Assembly: GCA_030737875.1 (NCBI GenBank)
Contig: CM060915.1
Span: 635,068,786-635,132,785, forward strand
Direction: 5' to 3'
DNA from: Allium sativum
Taxonomy: Eukaryota; Streptophyta; Magnoliopsida; Asparagales; Amaryllidaceae
DNA length: 64,000 nucleotides
In this document: one piece after another, positions 11,337 through 23,759 of the stretch
Position numbering within the stretch: the stretch's first letter is position 1
Layout: each line of letters begins with the position of its first letter
Notes under the pieces: generated by a model
Told to the model about the DNA's origin: nothing
The model's database searches: none
The model's input: only the letters and a program-made list of their open reading frames with translations
Translations under genes and position numbers: made by a program

Positions 11337-11373
11337 CAATTTCGAGGACGAAATTATTTTAAGGGGGGAAGAA
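11337..11373 (+). other. Purine tract and 3' tail of NA-1
   Basis: AATTTCGAGGACGAAATT followed by ATTTTAAGGGGGGAAGAA, directly abutting the 3' LTR. It is nearly identical to the NA-2 tail (30562-30605, minus) and similar to the composite element's tail. A polypurine tract primes second-strand synthesis. The upstream part is commonly the last codons of pol in autonomous relatives. Confidence 0.85.
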
Positions 11374-11899
11374 TGTAACGACCCAGATTTGTGATTGATT
11401 TAATTGAAATATTTAATATAGTTTTAAATATTGAGTTGATATTCTACATCGATTTTTATATTGAGTTATCAAATTAATATCGAATATATTAAATTATCGT
11501 AATATGAAAAATAGTTCAATTGGAGATTTTAAACTAAATTGAAAACAATTTAGATAATTTATAGAAATTCAATTTAAAAGGGATCGATAATAATAATTTA
11601 TTATCGAAGAATTTATTTGTTTGAATTTAAATTATCTTGGTTATTATATATATATATATATACACGTTGAAATTAAATATCAAAATATATTCAGTTAGTT
11701 CAGAATAGTGTTACACTGTTGAAACAACAGTGGTTACGTTAAAATAGCGGTTCGTGGTTTAAATTAATTAACCCTGAATTATATTATTTTAAATATAAGT
11801 GGATAAGCACTGCGTCAAATTAAGTTAATTAACCTACCTTTGATAAACATTTCCCAGTAAACACCTACGTTGTTTCCTTAGCAGTAAAGTCATCGTCCT

Positions 11900-11907
11900 T
11901 ATAAATA
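11900..11907 (+). promoter_or_regulatory. TATA box of NA-1 3' LTR
   Basis: TATAAATA in the same context as 6363-6370. In a 3' LTR such a box could drive transcription outward into the adjoining array. No evidence of activity is available. Confidence 0.5.
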
Positions 11908-13739
11908 AACTGCGTTCCTTCTTCCTTTTGGCTATTTCCTCTTCTGTATTCAATCCAAAGCTTCAGTAAACGGAAATAAAATGGCCATCCATTTCAACTG
12001 TGAATCCTCCTTGTTCTGAATTCAAATAAGCCGTGATACTCTAATCTCCTAACTTATTTCGTTCAGCCTCAAAGAACGGACATCAAAGCTTCAAGAGCCT
12101 CAAATTTGAGATTAGCCGCACCTCACTTTGATCGTTCAAGGGCTTCGTGATTTCCTAGGTTTTGTGTGATGGATTTTGGGGGCGCGATGTTTTTTCCCTG
12201 AAGCTCGACATAGCAGATGGCGAAATCGAATTGAATCAAAAGCTGGGTGCGATGCAGGGTACTGGAACTAGGGTTTCTATCGACAACCGAGAGCTTGGGT
12301 TATCGTTGTTGAAGGGAGCTCCAATGGTCAGGTACGGTTGTTCTCTTCATTGAACGATGCGACGTTGGGGTTGAAGTCTGGAAATTAGGGCACGAGGTTC
12401 ACTGAGGAGCGACGGTCAGTAGGTGGAGCGTGTGATTTCTAGTGGTGACAATAGTGAACTTCCGGGTTGAAGGTGAGCTAACGGGTGGCGCGTTGATCAA
12501 TGTTAATGGAAGTCGGTGCTTGCTGTATTGGGAGGGACGTATTGATACTATTGAAACATTTGGGTTCTGCTAGTTGTAAATGATGAAGAAGTAAGGTAAT
12601 TTACTTGATTTATTTAGTTAATTAAAACAGGTAATTTAATAACTAAGTACTTAAATTTGTTAACCAAGTTTAAAATCATTCATACGATATTAGATTGGAT
12701 CAAAGCAAGACAATGAAATTGGATTTTTGTGGTTTGAAGAAGGAAGAAGATAATCACAGTAGATTAAGGTAATTTAAAAATCTGTTTAGTTAATGTTCTC
12801 CTTATTTTATTTTAATTAGTTTAAAATTATATAAAAACTTATATAAATCATAAATGAATTCATGTGAGGTCCAAAAATCACGGAGTTGGACAAATGAGAT
12901 TTGTAGCTGGAGGAAAAAGTACGGGTTCAAGTCGATTCAATATTTTTCCAAAGCCGGGTTAAATAGAGAAATAGAAAATGGATCGCAATTAAAATAAGGT
13001 GAGTAAATCTCACCCACCTTATTTAGAATTTATTTTTATCCATTAAAAATGATTGTCTGTGCTTGTTTGGATGCTTCCTGACTGTTTCAAATATATACTA
13101 GTTATTTAGGATTGACTATTATATATATATTTGTTTGATGGTTGGATTTCCCGCAGTATCATTAGCGGATGCCCGCGGTACCATTAGCGGATGATTACCC
13201 TATGCTTCCCATGCTATGATAGTGGATGACCTTCATACCGCGATATCCTGCCTCGAAGCAGGATGGGTATTATTTATGTTGGCTAACGTCTGTGGATGCA
13301 GGGAAACAGGTTAGAGGAATCCAACTGGATTCCTCAAAAATATTATTGTTTGTTGTTATCACATATATTGTTATATATGATGTGTTTGAAAACCTATGGT
13401 TGAAAAATTGGGTGTTTTGAATTGTTGAATGTCACTGGCCCTAAGTGTTGATATTTAAAAATATCGAAAAAAGAAATTTCCAGAGTTAAAAGGGGAAATT
13501 CTATTTTTCTAAAATAGAATTTGAAATTTGAATAGAATGAAAATATTAACTTGTTTTAAAAGAATAAAAACATGTAGTTCTTTTATAAACAAAGTTTATA
13601 AATGAAGTGAAAAGAATTATCATTGGATAATTCAGAAATAAAAATATGAGTGTGAAATTAAAAAGGGAAATCTATTTTCCAAAAGTAGAAATATCGATTT
13701 GAAATCGAGATTTGTTTAAGAATGAATAAAGAATATTTA

Positions 13740-13920
13740 AATAAAGATTGAATATAGAAATTCAAATGGAGTTTGAATATAGAAATTCAAATGGAATTCA
13801 AAAGTAGAATTTGAATATAGAATTTGAATATAGAATTTGAATAGAATTTGAATATAGAATTTGATTAGAATTTGAATATAGAATTTGAATAGAATTTGAA
13901 TATAGAATTTGAAGAGAATT
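13740..13920. repeat. AT-rich short-period repeat in NA-1 3' LTR
   Basis: About ten degenerate units of 13-18 bp built on GAATTTGAATATA. It lies inside the ~680-bp segment missing from the 5' LTR. Such slippage-prone sequence offers a route for the length difference between the LTRs. Confidence 0.65.
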
Positions 13921-14068
13921 AACTAATTTGAATAGTAATTAGTTAATGAGATTTTGAATTGATGTTGGGCTTTGAATAAGTGAATTCGATTTGAAAATTT
14001 ATATTCGAAATCGAAAAGGAAACTAGAATTGAAATTGAAATTCAATTTGATTATGAGCAAGTTAAATA

Positions 14069-14099
14069 CTTTGTTTGAACATGTTATGTTCAAACAAAG
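14069..14099. other. Perfect 14-bp-arm hairpin in NA-1 3' LTR
   Basis: Identical copy of the stem-loop at 7868-7898. Confidence 0.7.
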
Positions 14100-16554
14100 A
14101 AGTGAAATAGGTAAAATAGCTAATTAAAGAATAAATGAGCGAAACTGAATTCAAACGATTGGATTGAGTTGAATTGAATTGGAAATAGGTGAGCATGTGT
14201 TAGACAGGTATGGGATGAAGTATATGAAGATTTTAATTTATGTGCCCGACAAAAAGGTACACGTTTAAATTCCATATGAGGTTTTATGCGCCGAATCGGC
14301 AGGCCGCTTGGCTTTTTCAATTTCTTCTTGACTGGAGAGGCCTGTGTGGCGGTTTGGGGATTTTCCCGATGCTCCCGGTACAAAGGAGGTTATGGCGAAA
14401 TTTTCCGGAAATTTAGGGAGTTAGAATATTTTTAAGAAATTTTGATAGTTAGAAATCAATGTATTGATATATATAGAATTCCATAAGGAAACGAACTAAA
14501 AATAGTATATTATTAACAAAAAGAAAATATGTGAATTTAAATCGAGTAAGGATAGAAAAAGGAAAGTATATATGTTGTAGAAATGGAAAATTGGTTTAAT
14601 ATAGTGTTGATTATTCGAATTAGCAGTCTTGTCTGTTTTGAAGTTAATAATATTTTCGGTCAAGGTCTGAGAGGTAATAATATCGCAACTCGATTGATTT
14701 CATTATTAGCTGATAAATAGCAAGATTCAATATCGAAGAGAAATGTTTAAAGAGATTTAGTCGAATGCTGTATTTTGGGTTGTTGTAACGATGTTTTACA
14801 TAACATTTGTTTTAACCCAAAATAAGTAGAATTTTGGAAATATAATAATAAACATTTCCTAAGTCTAAAAATGAACTGGCGTGAAAGAGATAAGTAAGTG
14901 GAAGGTTCTCCAATTTTAAATAGAAGATATTTTCTAAATATAGAAAATAAAAGAAGTTGATATTTGGTAATGTTTTCCAAACAACGTAAGAGACCAAGAT
15001 GATTATTGAAAATATTTGGCTAACAAATATTGATAAGGAATTGCAATAGTGATTTAATTAATGAATGAAATATTTATTAATGGCCCAGTGATTGTTTGAT
15101 GTTTTGAATGGATGTTAGTTTTTCTTCGATAGTTAAATAACCGACTATCGAAGTGTTTGCCAATATCGTTGCCAATATGGAGAGATCGGTTGGATTATTA
15201 TCCGTGAACCACTCTGAATTGGCAGTAGCGTTGCGAATCAGATTATATAAAGATAATCGAAGACGGAGTAAAGTGCAAGGGCTTTTTCTATCAATAGAAA
15301 TTGTGCCTTCGGTTTCGTTCAATCCTAGAACGAACGTATATGGACGGATGTCTGACAAAGTATTTCCAATGATCGAATATGTTGATCTGTACAAATATAT
15401 ATGGTGGCAACGGATTTATTCCCTTAGCATGACATCCAGAATATTTGTGCAAATCAATTAGTGATTAACGGATCTGACGATGTGGCATTCAAAGTGATTG
15501 TGCTATCAATGAATAGAAAGTAATCGTAGCCTCAAGCCTCAACAAACGGGGAAATGACAAAAATCGGGCAGGCAGCATGGCTATGTGGGTCGCTCCCATT
15601 AGTGTGTATTATCACCTATCTTGAGATTCATTAAATTCCTTATTCTATTCGATGCTGTTCCATTCGGGAAATGGTTGTTGATCCCAACCGTTGGTGATAT
15701 ACATTCGATACACTCAAGCGAAATGAGTGGTCGGTCATGTGTGGGCCTGGTTGCAAGAAGTTCTTATTGAACCCAGTGTATTCCTCTCTAGAGATACACT
15801 ATCAGAAGGTGGTTCCATACCTTGTCATGTTGGAAATCCAATCTCCAATAAGCACCCTACGGTTTTTGATTTTACATTATATTTGGAGCATGAGATGCAA
15901 GCGTTCCGCTAGATTCTATTTATTTGATTAGACATTATTAAAATATCACTGGATTTTTGTATCAAAGTGTTTTGGGTTATAGTAAGGTAAAAACTGTCCA
16001 TGTTTATGTGTGGCTGGTCGTACTATTATCATTTCTTTAGAAAGGATTTTTAAAGTTAAACAAATGGTTGGAGTTTACTCACACCAGTCCCATGACTGAC
16101 CCATAGTTTATTTTGTTTGTTTTCCCTAAACTCTTGGGTGCCCAAATTTGTACGGGCAGTCAAGTAGTCGGGATTTTTCAGATTCACTTGGAAGAGCTGG
16201 AAGCAGGAGGCTTCACCAGTTAGCTATAGACTATCAAATATTCCGTTGTGAACCATGTTTGTATCTGGAAACAGGTGTTTATAACTGTTCCAGGAATAAC
16301 TGTTGTGCTCTGATGATGGTATGTATATAAAGTTACCGATTTGTATTTCAAAAGTTATGTTATATAATATATTTTATTCGTTCTGCTGTGAGATTTGTAT
16401 TCTTTGTTTTCTTCTATTCTAATATTTCTTTCTTTCTATTTCTCATCCTCTAACTTCTTTCTAATAATGATTCGTATTTCTATGCAATTTGGGTTGGACG
16501 TATGGTGTTATTAGTCAACTCAAATAGTACGGATTTGCGGGTCGTTACACTTCA

Positions 16555-17356
16555 CACCTCACTAAGCTTTTCGTGTTATGACATGGTAGGTTCACACCCC
16601 ATAGAGAGAGTTTACTAAGCATTTCGTCTCGCGATGAGGTGGCTTTGCATCTCGCTAAGCTTTTCGTCTTACGACGAGGTGGCATCACACCTCACTAAGC
16701 TTTTCTTCTTACAGCGAGGTGGCTTCATGCCTCACTAAGCTTTTCGTCTTATGACGTGGTGGCTTCACAACCCAAAGAGAGTGATTAACATTGATGTACA
16801 GAAGATATACAACACATACTATCTGACGAAGATGATCATACATGATCCTAAAATTTCATCCATAAGAATGAAATCGAATCTCACTTGACCAAGTCCAGAG
16901 ATTAACCGACAAAGTAATCGCAAGTGTGTTGACTCACTCGTTTTTACCATAACGTTTAATTAAAGTCCTCATTCAACCGAAAAAGCAAGACTTATTTGTA
17001 TGAAACAAGTAACTAAATGATGCTAAAAAGATTACTAAATCATCACCTAAATAAAGCTAAAGACATCTCGATAGATATACGGGCAATGAAACTAAATTAT
17101 AACATCTAGCTAACAGTGAGTAAGAGTAACTAAAGAAACAAAGTATGTTCCTAACCATTTTTACCCTCTAAAATAGAGGTGGAAAAATGTTAGATTCAAA
17201 TAAAATTAATTGGTGAAACAAAGGATCAAGATATAATATAGGATATCATGGGTCCTAAGACTCGAATAAAATCCTAAACATTATTTCCTAAGAAACTTAG
17301 GACAATGATCCTCTCCATAATATCATATATTGTTTTGAACTCGGCTCTTATACCAA
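16555..17356 (-). mobile_element. Interior 1 of composite element, right part
   Basis: The array of GGTGGCTTCACACCTC units resumes at 16555 and ends near 16790. About 560 bp of AT-rich non-coding sequence follows, matching 38410-38984 of interior 2, up to the primer site of LTR B. No coding potential is seen. Confidence 0.75.
17338..17356 (-). other. Primer-binding site next to LTR B
   Basis: The minus strand reads CTTGGTATAAGAGCCGAG directly after the LTR terminus, a near match to the iMet primer site TGGTATCAGAGC with one substitution. It shows that LTR B acts as the 5' LTR for interior 1. Confidence 0.7.
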
Positions 17357-17807
17357 GTGTATCGCCCCACCTCTATACTTGAATTAACCAAGGGCATTGT
17401 ATGCAACGGTGTCAACTAACCGGAAGAATAAGGATGTTGAGGAGCGATCATCTGTATATTAGCTTTGAATGAGTGTTAAATGTATCGGATAATGTGGTTC
17501 TTCTTTTTAAAATCCCATAAGGAAATTCGACACATCTAATTCAAGTTCAAGTCTACAACACATTGGATATATATAATTCGGAAAGCAATATAAAATACAT
17601 AACAATAAAATCAGAGCCAAACACAAATATTCATATCACTAACGAAGAAATAGATATGAATATGTGACAAAAGTATGAATACAAGGTTAGTGGTCATAGC
17701 CGAACCACTATTCAGCAAAAGAATACGTACAAGTTCTAGCCAAAAGAATATGTATACATGAAAAAAAAATCTAAGATACATGTATAATCAAGAAATACAA
17801 CTCTAAT

Positions 17808-17838
17808 GTGTGTATATGTGTGTGTGTATATATATATA
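17808..17838. repeat. (TG)n/(TA)n microsatellite in LTR B
   Basis: About 30 bp of alternating TG and TA dinucleotides, where LTRs A and C read straight through. It is a slippage expansion private to this copy. Confidence 0.8.
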
Positions 17839-19095
17839 GCAAAAAGCCAAAAGGTGGTCCCTGCTAGAAGGCCAATATAAGCACATGTAATACTCGGTCT
17901 GACCCGAGTATTATTTATAAGAATAAACAATAAATGGATCAGTCTAGCTATACTCATCATAATGAACTGAGATAGAAATAAAGATATAAACAGATAATTA
18001 ATGATATCGGAGCAATAACAAAAATAATCACTAACAAATGTGAAGTCTCGGAAATGTCCATAAAACATGTCGAAGAAAATATCAAAGCTATATAACAGAT
18101 TATCACACTCTAAAGATATATTTATTTATGAGAAATGATGTCACCCATCAAGTTAACGCAATATAGATAACATGATATCAAAACGCGACTAATCACGAAT
18201 AATGATGTCACCCATCAAGTCAACACGAAATAGATAACACGATCTCAGCAAATGAGTATTCATGAGAAATGATGTCTTCCATCGAGACTACATGAAAATA
18301 GGAAACATTATATCGCGTATCTCGCTGATACGAAATGATCCGAAGATCAACGATATATACGATTGAACTGAAGTTCCTTAAGATGATCCGAAGAAAGTCA
18401 GGATGACCCGAAGGTTGGAATGATCCGAAGATCCACCGGAACCGAAGTTCCACGGGATGATCCGAAGATCATTGATGTGACCCGAAGGTCGGATTGATCA
18501 GAATTGACCAAGTTTAGTGTAACTACACCAAGCTAGTAAATATAAGAGTTGAGCTACATGTCCCATAACTACTCGCTCTTTAATATTTACGAACAAGTTG
18601 TATATTCCACTAGAAAAACGAAACGTTCATTGCCATGGTGTTCAATCGAACGAGTCCAAGAATTCACCGTCTTAGCAAACACAAGGGTTAATAATCCTTG
18701 TTTTTTCTAAGGCGTTTAATTATATTTCTCATACGAACGAGAAAAAGGTTTATTAAATCATATACTAATAGATAGTAAAACAATTTGGAAAATAACTTCA
18801 TATAATGAAGTAGAATTTGAAACCATTTACTAAAAGATTGATATCTACTAATAATTTTAAAACTCCTTTTTATATAGTTTCGAAGTGGCAAATCTCGTGT
18901 AATAGCGATTGAAATAACGATCGAATGAAGAATTCACGTTTTAATTAACATGAATTGAATTTCATCACTATCGATTATAAATACGTTCACCACGAATCAA
19001 TCGAAAGTCCATCAAATCAAAATGCAGGAATCTATAAATTAAGGAAGCTGAAGAATCACAGAAGAAGGTGAATTAGACCGAAACTCGGTCGGGAA

Positions 19096-20543
19096 CAGGG
19101 GCATACGCAGAAATTTTACATCATGGGGCAGACAAAAATAGGTTCGAATTCATCATAGTTTATAGTAACATTAAACACATTTATGATTCAAAAAAATATA
19201 TTAGCATCTGATATGAAGATATAAAATATCAAAATGTAACTTAGTATTTCCGAAATATCAAGACATAACATATTTCTTTTTTTCAAAATATTATCACTTG
19301 ACATGTCCTTTTACAAGCAAACTCTCAAAGACTTCATATTTTGGAAGTGTTGGATGATTTTGTTTGTTTCAATGACATTTGCTATGTCTCTTTATGTATA
19401 AGGCACCAAACAATCATTTATAATCTCGTCTCCCAGTCGATTACGTAGTGAAGTCTTGATAATTTTCATTGCAGAAAAGACTCTTTCGACTGTAGCAGTT
19501 GCAACAGGTAGTAATAATGCTAACTTCAAAAGCAAGTAAACTAATGGATATAATCGATGCTTCTTTCTTTGAACCATCCTTTTAGCAAGAGAACTAATTC
19601 CTTCAATTTCAAAAAAGTGATCGTTAGATTGCATATACAAAATATAGTTATCCAATTGACGATCAAGTTGCATTAAATCATTTGAAGAAAAATCTAATGG
19701 ATGAAATTCAACAAAATGAATCAATTTTCTCTTAACTCTGTATTCACCTCATTAAATCGGTTATTCATCTCTTGAAGTTACATATCTATTACTTCATAGA
19801 ATAGTTCTACACGATAATAATGAAGATGCGTCTTTCCTTCAACCTTACGACGTGATCTTCCTTGAAATAGAAACACACTATTAGAACTTGAATTCTTTTC
19901 TTTTGATTTTGTTAAATAGCTTTAAAAAAATTATTACTCATGATTCACGTAAAATTAGTTCCTGTATTGATCAATTTGCAAAATCTTGCCAAATTTCAAC
20001 TAGCAACACAAAATGTTGCCTCAATTCAACAATACTAGTATTTACTAAATAAATCAATTCATCTAACATTTGCTAAACAAACCAATTCAATAAGCAACAC
20101 AAAATCAATCTACTAAAACAAATCAACTTAACAAAAAATATAAAAATATATTACTTAAATATAATTAAATTACCTAGGAGTAGAGTTTTCAAGAGGCTGA
20201 AAAAGGCATAGATCAGTCAGTGGTATGCCGGCAATAAAGTTGAATTTCTGATGCTAAATATTTGAAGAAATGGATAAATTTGGGTAAGCATTTGTGAATT
20301 TAGGGTTGCTCAAAAGGTCCAGCTTTTGTAAATAAAAAATGAAGATAGCAGGCTTCAGCTTTTGTAAATAACAGCAGGCATCGGTTGGACAGTAGGGAGA
20401 ACAAACTTCAGCTTTTGTACATAGCAGCAAGCATCATTTGGACTTTGGGGTGAGAAAACATGCTAGGTGATTTTTTAACAAAAAATATAACATTTTAAGT
20501 GGGGTCGATAGCCCCCACTCGGCCTGTTGTGCGTACGCCTCTG
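19096..20543 (-). mobile_element. Truncated hAT-family DNA transposon in LTR B
   Basis: 1448 bp. The terminal inverted repeats are CAGGGGCATACGCA on the left and its near-complement GCGTACGCCTCTG on the right. The 8-bp duplication is GTCGGGAA (19088-19095) against GCCGGGAA (20544-20551), one mismatch. LTRs A and C lack the insert and keep one copy of the target. Eight-base duplications and CAGGGG-type ends are hAT hallmarks. Inside is only the 3' part of a transposase gene on the minus strand, so it is an internally deleted, non-autonomous copy. Confidence 0.88.
19392..19870 (-). pseudogene. hAT transposase C-terminal fragment (dimerisation domain)
   Basis: The minus-strand frame at 19392-19724 ends with the hAT dimerisation region: a LALLLPVATATVERVFSAMK stretch then RNRLGDEIINDCL. 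This C-terminal motif is conserved in the plant TTF-type zinc-finger/hAT transposase group. Upstream, in broken frames (about 19735-19870), are residues resembling GKTHLHYYRVELFYEVID from the same proteins. The N-terminal zinc finger and most of the RNase H-like catalytic core are missing, and stops and frameshifts intervene, so no transposase can be made. It lies wholly within the inverted-repeat-bounded element. Confidence 0.85.
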
Positions 20544-22083
20544 GCCGGGAAAGAGCCTGGACGGACCTAAACTGTTGACCAAGGTTTCCACCCGTCAATA
20601 GCGGAATAACAGGCACCGGACTCCTGAGCACCCAGGACACACGTCTGAACTGACAGTCAGCATTTTTTTAATTTTTCCCAAGAGCTTTGACAGACGTCTG
20701 TCACTTCGGGTCATATGTTTGAGCCGAAGCAATTAAATATTTTGCCTTTACAATGAAGGTTATAAAGGACAAATTGTAATGGCTTATGACGATTTCTATG
20801 TGTCAATGAGGCCCTTAAGGATTGCCAACACAACTTACAACACCAAATCCAATTCGAAAGAAGTTAGATCAAAAAATCTCATAATAAAAGGAGCACAAAG
20901 CAAGATGTGCATTTCAGTACAGGCAAGACGTCTGACCTAAAATGCTCAAGCGTCTGATCTTATAAGGTAAGATTTCCCGAGAGATCTGACAAACGTCTGA
21001 ACTAAATGGTTAGACGTCTGAGCAGAAGCCTGGGCAAATGTTTGCCTAGGTAATGAATGTGCAATTGGTTTTGGCTGAGTATAGATCAATGGTGATATTA
21101 TATAACATTTCCTAAGTGAAAATGAAACCTCTATAACTCAAAACTCACATGCACAAACATACATATATGTGATTGCAATGATTTTTGGTTTTAAGTTCTA
21201 AAGAGAACATAATATTAATCCAAACCAATCAAATAAGATGTAAGTGAACTCTGAAGTATTAGAACTTGCCGGTGCGAAAACGAAGCTTCACAATATCGCC
21301 ACAACTACTCAAAGCATATGAATTCGATTATGTGTAAAATCTAAATAAGAAATTCCAATTTAATGAAACTAAAACTAATGAACCGGAAAGTGTATACTTA
21401 TCTAACCAATTAATATGCATATACATATATCAAAATGAACCTAAATTACACTTTACAAGCCTTTAGGCTTGTGGAATAGATGTGAGTTCATTAAAGAACT
21501 CACCTTTGCTTGCTAGACATAAGAAATCAATCCAAAGCTTAGCTCAATCAACCAATCTTCTAAAATAGCTTGCTAATCTCTAACCAAAGCTCATATAAAT
21601 GGATTTCCTAAGAATTAGGTTTAGGAAATTTCATAAATTAAAAAGGATTTGAGTTGGGGAAGATGAAGAGAAGGCTTACCTAAGCTTCTCTTTGGATTTG
21701 CACAAGATTTCCTCTTGATTTGAATTCCTTATAGCAACTCTAGGTTTAGGAATTCTAATTCCGCTTTCCACTCTCCATTTTTATTTCTCTTGAAGGTTTG
21801 GAAATGAATGAAGCGATAGTGGGCTAAGAGGAGTTATAGGGTAGTGGGTTAATAGGCTAGGTTAGCTAACACAGGCCCCAACCAAAGTCCCAAAATTCAC
21901 AAACTCTAAACATATCGATGTTTATAGTTTTTGAACAGTAAACGACATTTTGAACTCAATGGAAGTGGTTTAGAGTCCAAATTTATCCGTATGCAAAATG
22001 TGACTTTTTGGACCTATACTCGATTAACGATTAACGACGGTATATATTTAAATATATTATTGTTAAATATGCGGGTTGTTACA

Positions 22084-22124
22084 GACTTCCCGCTTAATGG
22101 AATTGCGTCCTCGTAATTACTTGA
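22084..22124 (-). other. Purine tract and 3' tail next to LTR B
   Basis: The counterpart of 3372-3412. The minus strand reads GAGGACGCAATTCC..TTAAGCGGGAAG up to the LTR start. It places interior 2 upstream of LTR B on the minus strand. Confidence 0.7.
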
Positions 22125-23759
22125 GGAAAAACTCAATATAAATAACAACCATGCATCAACAAGATCTATTTAAAGATAGATTAACTCAAAATTCACTTTC
22201 GAATAAAATTTTAACTTTGAGCTATGAATAATTATGTAACTTAAGTTTATGCACGTATAATGTTCAAATAAAAGTCACGAACATATACAAGCAACTAACT
22301 TATTTCAATTATAAGTGGTTTTAATAAATTAGATTTTTCTTACTTAAATTCTATATTTTCTAAACCTCAATTTCAATAATTATTTAAGTTTTAATCACGA
22401 ACTACCTTACCGTGACTTTTCCTAAAATTTGGTTTAGACATATCTCAAAATCTACAAGATGAAATTTCAAATATTTTTCTTTCATTAGAAAACTATAATC
22501 CAATAGATTTAGATAATTCTTGTTTCAAAGAATTCTAACTTGTATTGGATCCCTACACACTCATTTGAGCTTCAAATCGAAAATTACGAACTATCGTTAC
22601 GTGATAAGCTCATTTTAATTAAATTTAATTAATTCGTTTAACGTTTAGTAAGTTTATAAATTATAAACTTATTTTCTTACTTTTTCAATACAAGCCAATT
22701 AAACATTTAAATTCAACTCAGAAATATCGACTATCCAAAATCGTCTAACATTCCAATCACATTTTTAATTAGAAAATTTTATCCTTTATAAAATTTCTTA
22801 AAAGTATTCTAGCTTACAATATTTTCTTATACCGAAAAGGATATAAACACGATGGTCATATATATCCCATTCACAAGGATAAGTGATCTCGTTGGGGAAA
22901 TAAGATCAAGTAACAAAAACCCGGATTATACACCCTAAATTGGAAATATTAGCACGATCTCTAATATTTCAAAAATAAACAAGTTGGAACTATTAGATTT
23001 CCAATAAACCCCAAAAATCTTAAATTTGAAATATTATCATTTCCTCTAATATTTCATGAACAACTTCTAAATCATGAAAACATGATAAATGGTAGAAGTT
23101 GGAAAACCTTCGTAAAACTTGAAAACGTTGGTTTTCAAGTTCTCGACCATATCACTAACAAGAATGAGGTCAAACCAATTAGGTAATGATCTCGAAAATT
23201 TTGGTTCATCAAAGTTAACAAAATAAACTAGGATATTTGTTAACCCTAATGACAAAACAAGTACGACAATAAATAGTTGGCGGAAATCGGTTGCTAAGTC
23301 AAATTGTGGAATGACTTAAGCACAACTAGATTGAGCTACGGGATTGATAATCAATTCCGAACTCAATTACCCATTAATATGGTCATCCTAGAATGGGTGC
23401 AAAGATTTTAGAAAATTCACGTGTAATGTAAATCATAGAAACTCATTTTCCTTGTTGACATTCTCATTATTATGAGAATTTTAGAAACACAAGGAAATTA
23501 ACGAATCTAAATCAGAATCGTTAAGACCGACAGGAAACTGCATCACCGACAAAGGATTCCTAAGACGGATGATTCTTTTGGAATATAAAAAATGGACCTC
23601 TAAGTGATTAGGCCAATTCATTCCAAAAATCACCGCAAATCCTGATCAACCAAGAGAAAGAAATGGCCACCCCCGAATCGAAAGTCACCAACTCAACTAG
23701 TCTTTAACTTGGTGGAAGGATAAGCAACTTCGTTCACCACAAAGTTGCAAATCATCACA

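Larger units (their letters stand above)
10261..11373 (+). mobile_element. Interior of NA-1 (1113 bp, essentially non-coding)
   Basis: AT-rich DNA between primer site and purine tract. No retroviral domain is visible. The only notable frame is a 40-codon one at 10890-11012 whose first 13 codons are shared with NA-2. The minus-strand frame at 10587-10865 is low-complexity and not believed. The interior is about ten times shorter than is usual for an autonomous gypsy element's gag-pol and its flanks. Confidence 0.8.
5853..16549 (+). mobile_element. NA-1: non-autonomous LTR retrotransposon with giant LTRs
   Basis: The order is LTR 5853-10260, iMet-type primer site, 1113-bp interior, purine tract, LTR 11374-16549, with a CTTCA duplication on both sides. 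The LTRs (4408 and 5176 bp) make up about 90% of the element. No gag-pol domain is present anywhere, so it needs a helper element for movement. The GAGGACGAAATTATTTTAAG tail before the 3' LTR is of the kind found at the end of chromovirus-type Ty3/gypsy elements (family knowledge). Chromovirus origin is therefore inferred, not shown by protein. It lies in the opposite orientation to its host element. Confidence 0.88.
11374..16549 (+). repeat. 3' LTR of NA-1
   Basis: 5176 bp, the longer of the pair. It contains two stretches absent from the 5' LTR: about 13279-13953 and about 14195-14280. The first is AT-rich and contains a short-period repeat of the pattern GAATTTGAATATA (about 13740-13920). 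The second resembles the coding-like end of the NA-2 interior. Other landmarks match the 5' LTR: TATA box 11900-11907, hairpins 14069-14099 and 15124-15153, shared blocks about 15150-15530 and 15650-16320. It ends GGGTCGTTACA. Confidence 0.88.
17357..22083 (-). repeat. LTR B (shared middle LTR) of composite element, with hAT insert
   Basis: 4727 bp as it stands, about 3271 bp without the hAT element and its duplication. It starts TGTATCGCCCC (one change from LTR A) and ends GGGTTGTTACA. It serves as 5' LTR for interior 1 (primer site on its left) and 3' LTR for interior 2 (purine tract on its right). It carries a TG/TA microsatellite at 17808-17838 that A and C lack. Confidence 0.85.

Noticed and set aside
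19392..19724. Possible domesticated hAT-derived host gene
   Set aside because: Only the C-terminal piece exists, with broken upstream frames, inside an inverted-repeat-bounded element with target duplications.
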